From: Limnochordia bacterium | Lineage (GTDB): Bacteria > Bacillota > Limnochordia > Darwinibacteriales > SLO01 | Direction of reading: 5' to 3' | DNA: 5,960 nt | Assembly (NCBI GenBank): GCA_007132635.1 | Contig: SLOG01000022.1 | Span: 1 to 5,960 of the forward strand | Shown: positions 1 through 4,685 of the stretch, piece after piece | Layout: every line of letters begins with the position of its first letter | Position numbering within the stretch: the stretch's first letter is position 1 | Notes under the pieces: model-generated | Seen by the model: the letters and a program-made list of their open reading frames with translations, nothing else | What the model was told of the DNA's origin: nothing | Databases searched by the model: none | Made by a program: the position numbers and the translations under genes

Positions 1-417
1 ATTCGACAGTCCTACGACCGTTTGACCCATGCGGTGCGCCAAATCGCCAGATCGTATCGCCGAAGGCTTGAGTATGTATCGGAGAGCGTGGTTTTGAAAC
101 ACCCCGAGCGGCCTTTGGCCCGCCATCGTCAGAGAGTCGATGAGCTTCTGTCCCGTGCTGGTTTGAATATGCACCATAGGCGCCGTTCGCATAAACAGAT
201 GCTTGCCCTTCTCACCGGGAAGTTGGACAGTCTAAGCCCGCTGGCAACGCTAGAGCGTGGCTACGCAGTGTGTCAGAAACAAGATGGACAGGTAATAAAG
301 GAAAGTACTCAAACTGCAGTTGGAGAGAGCATTGACATTAAGCTGCACCGCGGTCGTCTGCAGTGTGTGGTGGAGAAAGGAGTGCTACCAGATGGACAGG
401 GAGACCATGACATTTGA
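1..417 (+). CDS. xseA: Exodeoxyribonuclease VII large subunit, C-terminal part (5' end outside window)
   Basis: The frame is open from base 1, so the gene starts upstream and 138 C-terminal residues are visible. With XseB, this subunit forms exonuclease VII, a cytoplasmic nuclease that degrades single-stranded DNA from both ends. Visible residues 1-75 are rich in Arg, Lys and Leu and look helical, as expected for the long XseA helical region that carries small subunits. Residues 78-90 read LSPLATLERGYAV, the hallmark near the XseA C-terminus. It is followed by a short beta-rich end (GESIDIKLHRGRLQCVV). The catalytic domain lies upstream and cannot be checked. The end overlaps xseB by 26 bases, which suggests coupled translation. 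The identification is firm; a TTG at base 22 is an internal leucine codon, not the start. Confidence 0.95.
   Translation: MRQSYDRLTHAVRQIARSYRRRLEYVSESVVLKHPERPLARHRQRVDELLSRAGLNMHHRRRSHKQMLALLTGKLDSLSPLATLERGYAVCQKQDGQVIKESTQTAVGESIDIKLHRGRLQCVVEKGVLPDGQGDHDI
373..391 (+). promoter_or_regulatory. Ribosome binding site for xseB inside the xseA end
   Basis: The purine run AGAAAGGAG (373-381) lies about ten bases before the ATG at 392. It supports that start over the more upstream in-frame ATG at 320, which would add 24 residues unlike XseB, and over the ATG at 407. The site lies within xseA coding sequence, so xseB is translated from the same message. Confidence 0.7.
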
Positions 418-634
418 AGCAGCCATGGAGCGATTAGAGAAAGTTGTACGATCACTTGAGAGCGGAGAGGTAACCCTTGATCAGTCTCTCGAGCTTTTTG
501 AAGAGGGAGTGGCATTGGCCCGGATCTGCAGCTCTCGATTGGATGAGGTCGAGGGCAAGATAGAGATGCTTCTAGAGAAAAACGGGGAGATCATGCAAGA
601 GCCCTTTTTAGAGCGCGGGGAGACCGAGCAATGA
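392..634 (+). CDS. xseB: Exodeoxyribonuclease VII small subunit
   Basis: This is the small, acidic, helical partner of XseA; several copies bind the large subunit's helical region to make active exonuclease VII. From the ATG at 392 the product is 80 residues, the usual family length. It shows the full family pattern: TFEAAMERLEKVVRSLE (7-23), then ESGEVTLDQSLELFEEGV (23-40), then a second helix with CSSRLDEVEGKIEML (46-60) and a short acidic tail. The gene starts inside xseA and its TGA overlaps the ispA ATG (ATGA at 631-634). This is the compact xseA-xseB-ispA order common in Firmicutes. Nothing looks damaged. The start is chosen from the upstream purine-rich site and family length. Confidence 0.95.
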   Translation: MDRETMTFEAAMERLEKVVRSLESGEVTLDQSLELFEEGVALARICSSRLDEVEGKIEMLLEKNGEIMQEPFLERGETEQ

Positions 635-1521
635 ACTGGCAGGCTCGCATGGGGGAACTAGTTGATTTAGTTGAAGGGGAACTAGCGATAAGGCTTCCAG
701 CAGAAACTGTGGTACCCGAAAAGCTTCACGAGGCTATGCGCTATTCAACGTTGGGTGGTGGAAAGAGACTCCGAGCTGTTCTAGCGATGTCTGCTTGTGA
801 GGGTGTTGGCGGCAGCGCTACAGACGCTCTGAGCTATGCTGCCGCTATCGAGATGCTGCACAGCTACACGCTCATCCATGATGATCTGCCAGCGATGGAC
901 GATGATGATTTTCGGCGGGGCCGGCCCACAAATCATCGCATATATGGCGAGGCTATGGCGGTTTTGGCTGGTGATGCTCTCCTGACAGAGGCTTTCGGAA
1001 CTCTGGCTCGCCTGCCCGAATACAGTGGCCTGAGCCAGGCTCTAGCAATGCGGCTTATAGTTGAACTAGCTGACGCATGTGGTTCGCGCGGCCTTATTGG
1101 AGGACAAGTTATCGATCTGCTGTCGGAGGGTCGGCTTATTGATGCTCAAACGCTGGAATACATTCACAAACGTAAGACAGGAGACCTCTTCCTGGCAGCG
1201 CTGCGAGGCGGCGCGCAGATAGGGAATGCTGAGCCAGACCAGTTGGACGCGGTATCGACATATGCTCACAACTTTGGGCTGGCTTTTCAAATCACTGACG
1301 ATATTTTGGACGTTGTTGGTGATGCCGACAAGTTAGGGAAATCTGTGGGTATGGACGAGATTCACGAGAAAGCTACGTATCCCGGCGTTTATGGACTTGA
1401 GCGAGCTCGCCACATGGCCGCAGAGTGCGTTAACGTGTGTCAACAGCAGGCAGTGTTTTTGGGGACTAATGCGCAGTTTTTAGCCGACCTGGCGTTCTTT
1501 GTGCTTGAACGAGACATGTAA
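631..1521 (+). CDS. ispA: Farnesyl diphosphate synthase, short-chain trans-prenyltransferase
   Basis: This cytosolic enzyme condenses dimethylallyl/geranyl diphosphate with isopentenyl diphosphate to make C15 farnesyl diphosphate, the precursor of quinone tails and of undecaprenyl phosphate. The product is 296 residues, normal for bacterial FPP synthases. Visible signatures are GGKRLR (43-48, substrate phosphate binding), the first Asp-rich motif DDLPAMD (84-90) followed by RRGRPTNH (95-102), LIGGQVIDL (155-163), HKRKTGD (179-185), FQITDD (219-224) leading into the second Asp-rich motif DDILD (223-227), and GKSVGMDEIHEKATYP (236-251). Both Mg2+-binding motifs are complete. A GGGGAG site (617-622) precedes the ATG by eight bases, and the gene overlaps xseB by four bases. 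Product chain length (C15 versus C20) is assigned from operon context and the residues before the first Asp-rich motif, so GGPP synthase is the main alternative. The next 700 bases are noncoding. Confidence 0.93.
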   Translation: MNWQARMGELVDLVEGELAIRLPAETVVPEKLHEAMRYSTLGGGKRLRAVLAMSACEGVGGSATDALSYAAAIEMLHSYTLIHDDLPAMDDDDFRRGRPTNHRIYGEAMAVLAGDALLTEAFGTLARLPEYSGLSQALAMRLIVELADACGSRGLIGGQVIDLLSEGRLIDAQTLEYIHKRKTGDLFLAALRGGAQIGNAEPDQLDAVSTYAHNFGLAFQITDDILDVVGDADKLGKSVGMDEIHEKATYPGVYGLERARHMAAECVNVCQQQAVFLGTNAQFLADLAFFVLERDM

Positions 1522-1550
1522 TAGGAGTTTGCATCCAGGCCTGCTGCATG

Positions 1551-1584
1551 GTACTCTAGTACTGGAGGGGCGCAGTATTCTAGT
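1551..1584 (+). repeat. Short direct repeat GTA(C/T)TCTAGT at the 5' end of the OLE region
   Basis: GTACTCTAGT (1551-1560) recurs as GTATTCTAGT (1575-1584), nine of ten bases identical and 24 bases apart. The first copy can fold as GTAC-TCTA-GTAC (1551-1562). The second sits in the loop of GGCG/CGCC (1569-1572 with 1585-1588). Both would therefore present the same TCTA-like segment near a hairpin tip. Chance duplication at this length is possible; the matching structural context makes it worth noting. Confidence 0.45.
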
Positions 1585-1654
1585 CGCCAGCTTCACAACC
1601 AAAGACGGGCCTAAAAATCCGTTAAGGGCACATCGATGAAGTCCCTGGTGGTGG

Positions 1655-1701
1655 CCTTCGACGCCCAGTCGAGGGTTGCTGCTGGGGGTTAAGGTTGAAG
1701 G
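1655..1701 (+). other. OLE RNA helix with nested hairpin
   Basis: Bases 1655-1661 (CCTTCGA) pair with 1695-1701 (TTGAAGG), seven pairs including one G-U wobble. They enclose CCCAG (1664-1668) pairing with CTGGG (1682-1686). This gives a two-tier stem in the 5' third of the RNA. The pairing is read directly from the sequence; covariation was not tested. Confidence 0.55.
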
Positions 1702-1706
1702 GCGAT

Positions 1707-1742
1707 CTACAAAGGCATGTAGGCGTGGACCCTTCTTCCACG
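1707..1742 (+). other. Two adjacent OLE RNA hairpins
   Basis: CTACA (1707-1711) pairs with TGTAG (1718-1722) across a six-base loop. After a single base, CGTGG (1724-1728) pairs with CCACG (1738-1742) across a pyrimidine-rich nine-base loop. The two stems abut and could stack coaxially. Pairing is seen in the sequence; stacking is inference. Confidence 0.5.
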
Positions 1743-1758
1743 GAGACCCTTGTTTGTG

Positions 1759-1780
1759 GGCGGACGGGAGACCGTTCGCT
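1759..1780 (+). other. OLE RNA hairpin with GNRA (GAGA) tetraloop
   Basis: GCGGACGG (1760-1767) pairs along its full length with CCGTTCGC (1772-1779), with one G-U pair, and G1759-U1780 can add another. The loop is GAGA (1768-1771), a GNRA tetraloop. This is the strongest single local hairpin in the window. It is not followed by a T-run, so it is not a terminator. GNRA loops often dock into receptor helices, so a tertiary contact in the OLE fold is plausible. Confidence 0.7.
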
Positions 1781-1798
1781 TATGACTAGGGATTGAAC

Positions 1799-1847
1799 CT
1801 GCACGCGATGCTGACGCGCTGTTCCGGCGCTGAGGTGTGGGGTGCAG
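1799..1847 (+). other. OLE RNA stem closed by CTGCAC/GTGCAG
   Basis: CTGCAC (1799-1804) is exactly complementary to GTGCAG (1842-1847). Inside it GCGC (1816-1819) can pair with GCGC (1827-1830). This makes a long stem with large internal loops in the middle of the RNA. Alternative inner pairings exist because the segment is GC-rich. Confidence 0.5.
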
Positions 1848-1993
1848 AGTAGCCTGCCTTGAGTGGTGTTGGAGGGATAGTTGATCGACGCTGCGGGCCA
1901 AAGGCCAAGGTCCACAGCTATTGCCGCTTGAAACCAACACTGCAAAAGAGGCTAGGGGTGGAGTACTGGTGTCGAGGAAAACTTCTAGACTGT

Positions 1994-2009
1994 TCTGGTG
2001 TCTGCCAGA
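1994..2009 (+). other. Small OLE RNA hairpin
   Basis: TCTGG (1994-1998) pairs with CCAGA (2005-2009) around the six-base loop TGTCTG; one U-G pair can extend it. It starts the 3' domain of the OLE RNA region. Short stem, supported only by complementarity. Confidence 0.4.
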
Positions 2010-2025
2010 GGTGAGTTGAGGATTA

Positions 2026-2070
2026 CGGTGTGGACTAAGTGGTGATCCAGCTTCTCGTGTGGCGACACCG
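2026..2070 (+). other. OLE RNA stem closed by CGGTGT/ACACCG
   Basis: CGGTGT (2026-2031) is exactly complementary to ACACCG (2065-2070). Competing pairings use the same 3' strand: GGTG (2041-2044) with CACC (2066-2069), and a local GTGT-GGCG-ACAC hairpin. Which one forms cannot be decided from one sequence, and switching between them is possible. Confidence 0.45.
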
Positions 2071-2072
2071 GG

Positions 2073-2125
2073 AAGGGGCCGCAAAGGGGAAACCGCCAGC
2101 TGCGGCAACGGGTTGGAAGGCCCTT
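2073..2125 (+). other. Nested 3'-domain OLE RNA helix with GAAA loop
   Basis: AAGGG (2073-2077) pairs with CCCTT (2121-2125). Directly inside, GCCGCA (2078-2083) pairs exactly with TGCGGC (2101-2106), leaving 14 unpaired purine-rich bases on the 3' side. At the tip, GG-GAAA-CC (2087-2094) gives a GNRA loop, or the register can slip to a GGAAA pentaloop. OapB is known to bind a 3'-half helix of OLE RNA, and this is a candidate for that site by position only. Confidence 0.55.
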
Positions 2126-2208
2126 GGGAAAACCTGCTGGACCTAAGCCACAATCTTTACTCAACTCACTGTCCCTCACTATACATTCTCCGCTGCAGTA
2201 CATCTGAT

Positions 2209-2221
2209 GAGGGAGATCCAT
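2209..2221 (+). promoter_or_regulatory. Ribosome binding site that selects a TTG start for oapA
   Basis: GAGGGAG (2209-2215) lies six bases before the TTG at 2222, an ideal Shine-Dalgarno placement. The in-frame ATG at 2207 overlaps this site and has no purine-rich sequence before it. I therefore place the oapA start at 2222. The site lies about 45 bases past the apparent 3' end of the OLE structure. Confidence 0.65.
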
Positions 2222-2800
2222 TTGAGTCGTCTTCGCCAAGTAGTGGTAATCGCTGTGCTTACTTTTGTCCTGTCATCTGTTTTCAATTTGGGCAGTGCCA
2301 GCCTGATGCGAATGCTATCACTGCCGTATAGTTTCCTTCTTTTGGCGATAATCGTTGCGGTTGGTATTGTTTTTGATACTTTGGGAGTAGCGGCGGCTGC
2401 GGGTAGTGAAACGCCTTTCCATGCTATGGCAGCTAAGCGCATCGTTGGAGCCAAGCAGTGTATATGGATGCTTCGCAATGCTGACCACGTCGCCGCCTTT
2501 GCCAGCGACGTGGTTGGTGACATCGCCGGAACTCTTAGCGGGGCTATCGGTGCTGCCATTGTGTTTCGCCTTCTGCTCCTGCGGCCATCACTAAACGAAA
2601 CCCTATGGACGACCACTGTGATTGGCTTTGTGGCGGCTCTGACAGTTGGTGGGAAGGCGTATGGAAAGACCGTTGCCATTGAACACTCGACAGAGATCCT
2701 TTTCCTGGCAGGACGCGTGTTGGCTGCCTTCGAGCGCATTGGAGTTTCGCCAGATACCAAAAAGCCGGCAAGAGGCAGGCGTTCGAGACGGAATTCATAG
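2222..2800 (+). CDS. oapA: OLE-associated membrane protein OapA
   Basis: A 192-residue membrane protein read from the TTG at 2222 (197 residues if the ATG at 2207 is used). Four hydrophobic segments are visible: about 6-24, 35-58, 97-119 and 128-146. The C-terminus is strongly basic (KKPARGRRSRRNS, 180-192), suited to contact RNA. Residues 61-64 read GSET, followed by a helix with NADHVAAF (86-93) and VVGDIAGT (97-104). This resembles the DUF21 domain of CNNM/CorC-type Mg2+ transport proteins (SETA...pd.L...GN). D100 and G103 have the same Asp-x-x-Gly spacing as two residues altered in a known B. halodurans OapA mutant, as I recall it (D104, G107). OapA binds OLE RNA and holds it at the membrane. 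The position directly after the OLE region and before dxs is diagnostic. No CBS or CorC domain is attached. Transport activity is not shown by the sequence. Confidence 0.87.
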   Translation: MSRLRQVVVIAVLTFVLSSVFNLGSASLMRMLSLPYSFLLLAIIVAVGIVFDTLGVAAAAGSETPFHAMAAKRIVGAKQCIWMLRNADHVAAFASDVVGDIAGTLSGAIGAAIVFRLLLLRPSLNETLWTTTVIGFVAALTVGGKAYGKTVAIEHSTEILFLAGRVLAAFERIGVSPDTKKPARGRRSRRNS

Positions 2801-2829
2801 TGTTATAGCTGAAAGGAAGGCCGATAGGA

Positions 2830-4671
2830 GTGCTGGAATCCATAAACAGCCCTCAGGACTTGCGAACCTTGTCTGTGAGGGAGTTGAACCAGTTAGCTGA
2901 AGAGATTCGTCAGACCATCGTTGACACGGTGACCCTAACCGGTGGTCACTTAGGAGCCAACCTGGGCGTCGTTGAGTTAACGTTGGCTCTGCACGCGGTC
3001 CTTGATAGTCCTCGCGACAAGATTATCTGGGACGTTGGCCATCAGTGTTACACGCACAAATTGGTAACGGGGCGTCGTGAGCAGTTTCATACTCTCCGCC
3101 AAGAGGGTGGTCTGTCCGGCTTCCCCAAGGTTGCCGAGAGTGAGCACGATATATGCACAGTAGGACACAGCTCTACGTCTATCTCCAGTGCAGCAGGCAT
3201 AGCTGCTGCGCGTGATCTGTGTGGGGAGGATTTCCATGTCGCCGCTGTTATTGGTGATGGAGCTCTTACTGGGGGCATGGCCTTTGAAGCACTTAATCAT
3301 GTCGGTCAACTCAAAACAAATATCGTGGTGATAGTAAATGATAACGCGATGTCTATCGGCAAGAATGTGGGGGCTCTAAGCGATTATCTTAGTCGACTGC
3401 GGTTAGACCCCACGCTCACGAGGGCCCGGGCTGAGCTGGAGAGCTTGATTGGTCGAATTCCGGCTGTCGGTGGTTCTGTTAGCCGCGTTACCTCTGGACT
3501 TAAAGACGCTGTCAAGAGCGTTCTGCCGGGTCAGCTTTTTGAAGAACTTGGGTTTACGTACGCGGGACCATTCGATGGGCACAACATTGCTCAGTTACGA
3601 CGTGCGTTTCGTGATGGGTTTCATCGCGGTGGCCCAGTCCTAATCCATGTTCTGACGCAGAAAGGTAAGGGCTATCCTCCGGCGGAGGCAGACCCCGCCC
3701 GTTACCATGGGATTAGTGCTTCTGAGAGTGTCGAGGACGGTTTGAGCTTTGGTCAGGTTTTCGGTCAAGCGGTGGTTGAAATGGCTGAACGTGATGGGCG
3801 CATTGTCGCAGTCACCGCTGCTATGGAACATAATACAGGTCTGGGCCCCTTTGCGGAGCGGTTTCCAGGACGCTTTTTTGATGTGGGCATTGCTGAACAG
3901 CACGCGGTAACATTTGCCAGCGGGCTTGCGGCCCAAGGGATGCGTCCTGTTGTGGCTCTGTACTCTACGTTTTTGCAGAGGGCGTATGACCAAGTCATTC
4001 ACGATCTCTGCTTGTCGAATCTACCTGTTGTGTTAATGATCGATCGAGGAGGAGTCGTTGGAGACGATGGCCCTACTCACCATGGGATCTACGACTTGAG
4101 TTTTCTTCGTACAATTCCAAATCTACAGATTCTGGCTCCCAGTAATGCTTCTGAATTAAGGTCCATGCTGTCATGGTCTATTGCAAGTGGTCTTCCTACT
4201 GCGATCCGCTACCCCAAAGGGGTTTGTCCTAGCGGGGATGTCCTTACGCCTGAGGAAGCAGTGGAGCCGGCTGTGGTTCGCGACGGACCCGACTGCGCGA
4301 TTTTGGCGATAGGCAGTCGGGTTGAAGCAGCCTGCAAGGCTGCCGAACGTCTAGCACCAGACATATCCTGTACGGTCGTGAATGTGCGCAGGGTTAAACC
4401 ACTGCGCGAGGAATGGCTGAGGGAACTCTGCCATACTGTGGGTGCCGTGGTCACAGTTGAAGACAATACGGCAGCCGGCGGATTCGGCGGTGCGGTGGCA
4501 GAGTTGTTAGCCGCTGAACCAAATGTTTCCCTGAAAATCCTCGGCTACACGGACATTTTTGTGCCTCAGGCACCTCAGAACGTTCTGCTGGCCCAGTTTG
4601 GGTTGGATGCGGAAGGCATCGCGCAGGCGGTGAGGCAGCTCCTAAAGAATCCTTCTGGAGAATCATCGTGA
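2830..4671 (+). CDS. dxs: 1-deoxy-D-xylulose-5-phosphate synthase
   Basis: This is the thiamine-diphosphate enzyme that joins pyruvate and glyceraldehyde-3-phosphate to give DXP, the first and usually flux-setting step of the MEP isoprenoid pathway, with DXP also feeding thiamine and pyridoxal synthesis. The product has 613 residues, near the usual 620-640. Domain I shows GGHLGANLG (38-46), DVGHQCYTHK (68-77), GLSGFP (94-99), GHSSTSIS (112-119), and the ThDP/Mg2+ motif GDGALTGGMAFEALN (142-156) ending in NDNAMSIGKN (170-179). GPFDGHN (246-252) and KGKGYPPAE (278-286) follow. Domain II has DVGIAEQHAVTFASG (351-365) with the cofactor-activating Glu (E356) and DRGGVVGDDGPTHHG (405-419). Domain III is complete. 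The GTG start at 2830 is preceded by AAGGAAGG (2813-2820) with nine bases of spacing. It lies 29 bases after oapA. A mild oddity is N335 in MEHNTGL, where a Gly is usual. Confidence 0.97.
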   Translation: MLESINSPQDLRTLSVRELNQLAEEIRQTIVDTVTLTGGHLGANLGVVELTLALHAVLDSPRDKIIWDVGHQCYTHKLVTGRREQFHTLRQEGGLSGFPKVAESEHDICTVGHSSTSISSAAGIAAARDLCGEDFHVAAVIGDGALTGGMAFEALNHVGQLKTNIVVIVNDNAMSIGKNVGALSDYLSRLRLDPTLTRARAELESLIGRIPAVGGSVSRVTSGLKDAVKSVLPGQLFEELGFTYAGPFDGHNIAQLRRAFRDGFHRGGPVLIHVLTQKGKGYPPAEADPARYHGISASESVEDGLSFGQVFGQAVVEMAERDGRIVAVTAAMEHNTGLGPFAERFPGRFFDVGIAEQHAVTFASGLAAQGMRPVVALYSTFLQRAYDQVIHDLCLSNLPVVLMIDRGGVVGDDGPTHHGIYDLSFLRTIPNLQILAPSNASELRSMLSWSIASGLPTAIRYPKGVCPSGDVLTPEEAVEPAVVRDGPDCAILAIGSRVEAACKAAERLAPDISCTVVNVRRVKPLREEWLRELCHTVGAVVTVEDNTAAGGFGGAVAELLAAEPNVSLKILGYTDIFVPQAPQNVLLAQFGLDAEGIAQAVRQLLKNPSGESS

Positions 4672-4685
4672 GGAGGCAGCTCACC
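4671..4685 (+). promoter_or_regulatory. Ribosome binding site for the TlyA-family gene
   Basis: AGGAGG (4671-4676) is a perfect anti-Shine-Dalgarno match, nine bases before the ATG at 4686. It begins at the last base of the dxs stop codon. It argues against the in-frame GTG at 4668, which overlaps the dxs stop and would add six residues (MRRQLT) before the conserved MAKIRLDQLL beginning. Confidence 0.75.

Larger units (their letters stand above)
1545..2165 (+). ncRNA. ole: OLE RNA (ornate, large, extremophilic noncoding RNA); ends approximate
   Basis: Between ispA and oapA lies a roughly 700-base gap in an otherwise overlapping operon. No reading frame on either strand resembles a protein or has a fitting start signal. 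The stretch instead contains many helices: 1655-1661/1695-1701, 1664-1668/1682-1686, 1707-1711/1718-1722, 1724-1728/1738-1742, 1760-1767/1772-1779 capped by GAGA, 1799-1804/1842-1847, 1994-1998/2005-2009, 2026-2031/2065-2070, and 2073-2077/2121-2125 enclosing 2078-2083/2101-2106. Position (after ispA, before oapA and dxs), length (about 600 nt) and dense structure match OLE RNA, one of the largest structured bacterial RNAs. Known work places OLE at the cell membrane in a complex with OapA, OapB and OapC, needed for tolerance of cold, short alcohols and Mg2+. Its chemistry is unknown. It is probably transcribed with the operon and processed. I set the ends by eye; each could be off by tens of bases. 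Confidence 0.88.

Noticed and set aside
1529..1557. Possible promoter TTGCAT - 17 bases - TACTCT in front of the OLE region
   Set aside because: The -10 matches the consensus at only three of six positions and the -35 is imperfect. An internal promoter is plausible biologically, but this sequence does not establish it.
1707..2153. 148-codon open frame on the - strand within the ispA-oapA gap
   Set aside because: Its product is rich in Pro, Arg and Ser with no recognisable domain, it opposes the direction of all neighbours, and it lies wholly across the structured RNA.
2204..2210. CTGATGA resembling a box C / kink-turn strand near the oapA start
   Set aside because: No matching GA-containing partner strand is close, and the bases are explained by the oapA translation start area. 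OLE RNAs do have a kink turn bound by OapC, but I could not locate it with confidence by eye.
2059..2331. 90-codon + strand frame overlapping the OLE 3' half and the start of oapA
   Set aside because: It overlaps the well-supported oapA in another frame, has no Shine-Dalgarno, and encodes no family pattern.
2179..2760. 193-codon - strand frame opposite oapA
   Set aside because: It is a shadow of oapA. The + strand product has clear membrane segments and the expected neighbours, while the - strand product shows no family features.
4669..4685. Start of the TlyA gene at the GTG overlapping the dxs stop (4668)
   Set aside because: The AGGAGG at 4671-4676 would lie inside the gene, and homologues begin at the MAKIRLDQLL-like sequence, so the ATG at 4686 is preferred.
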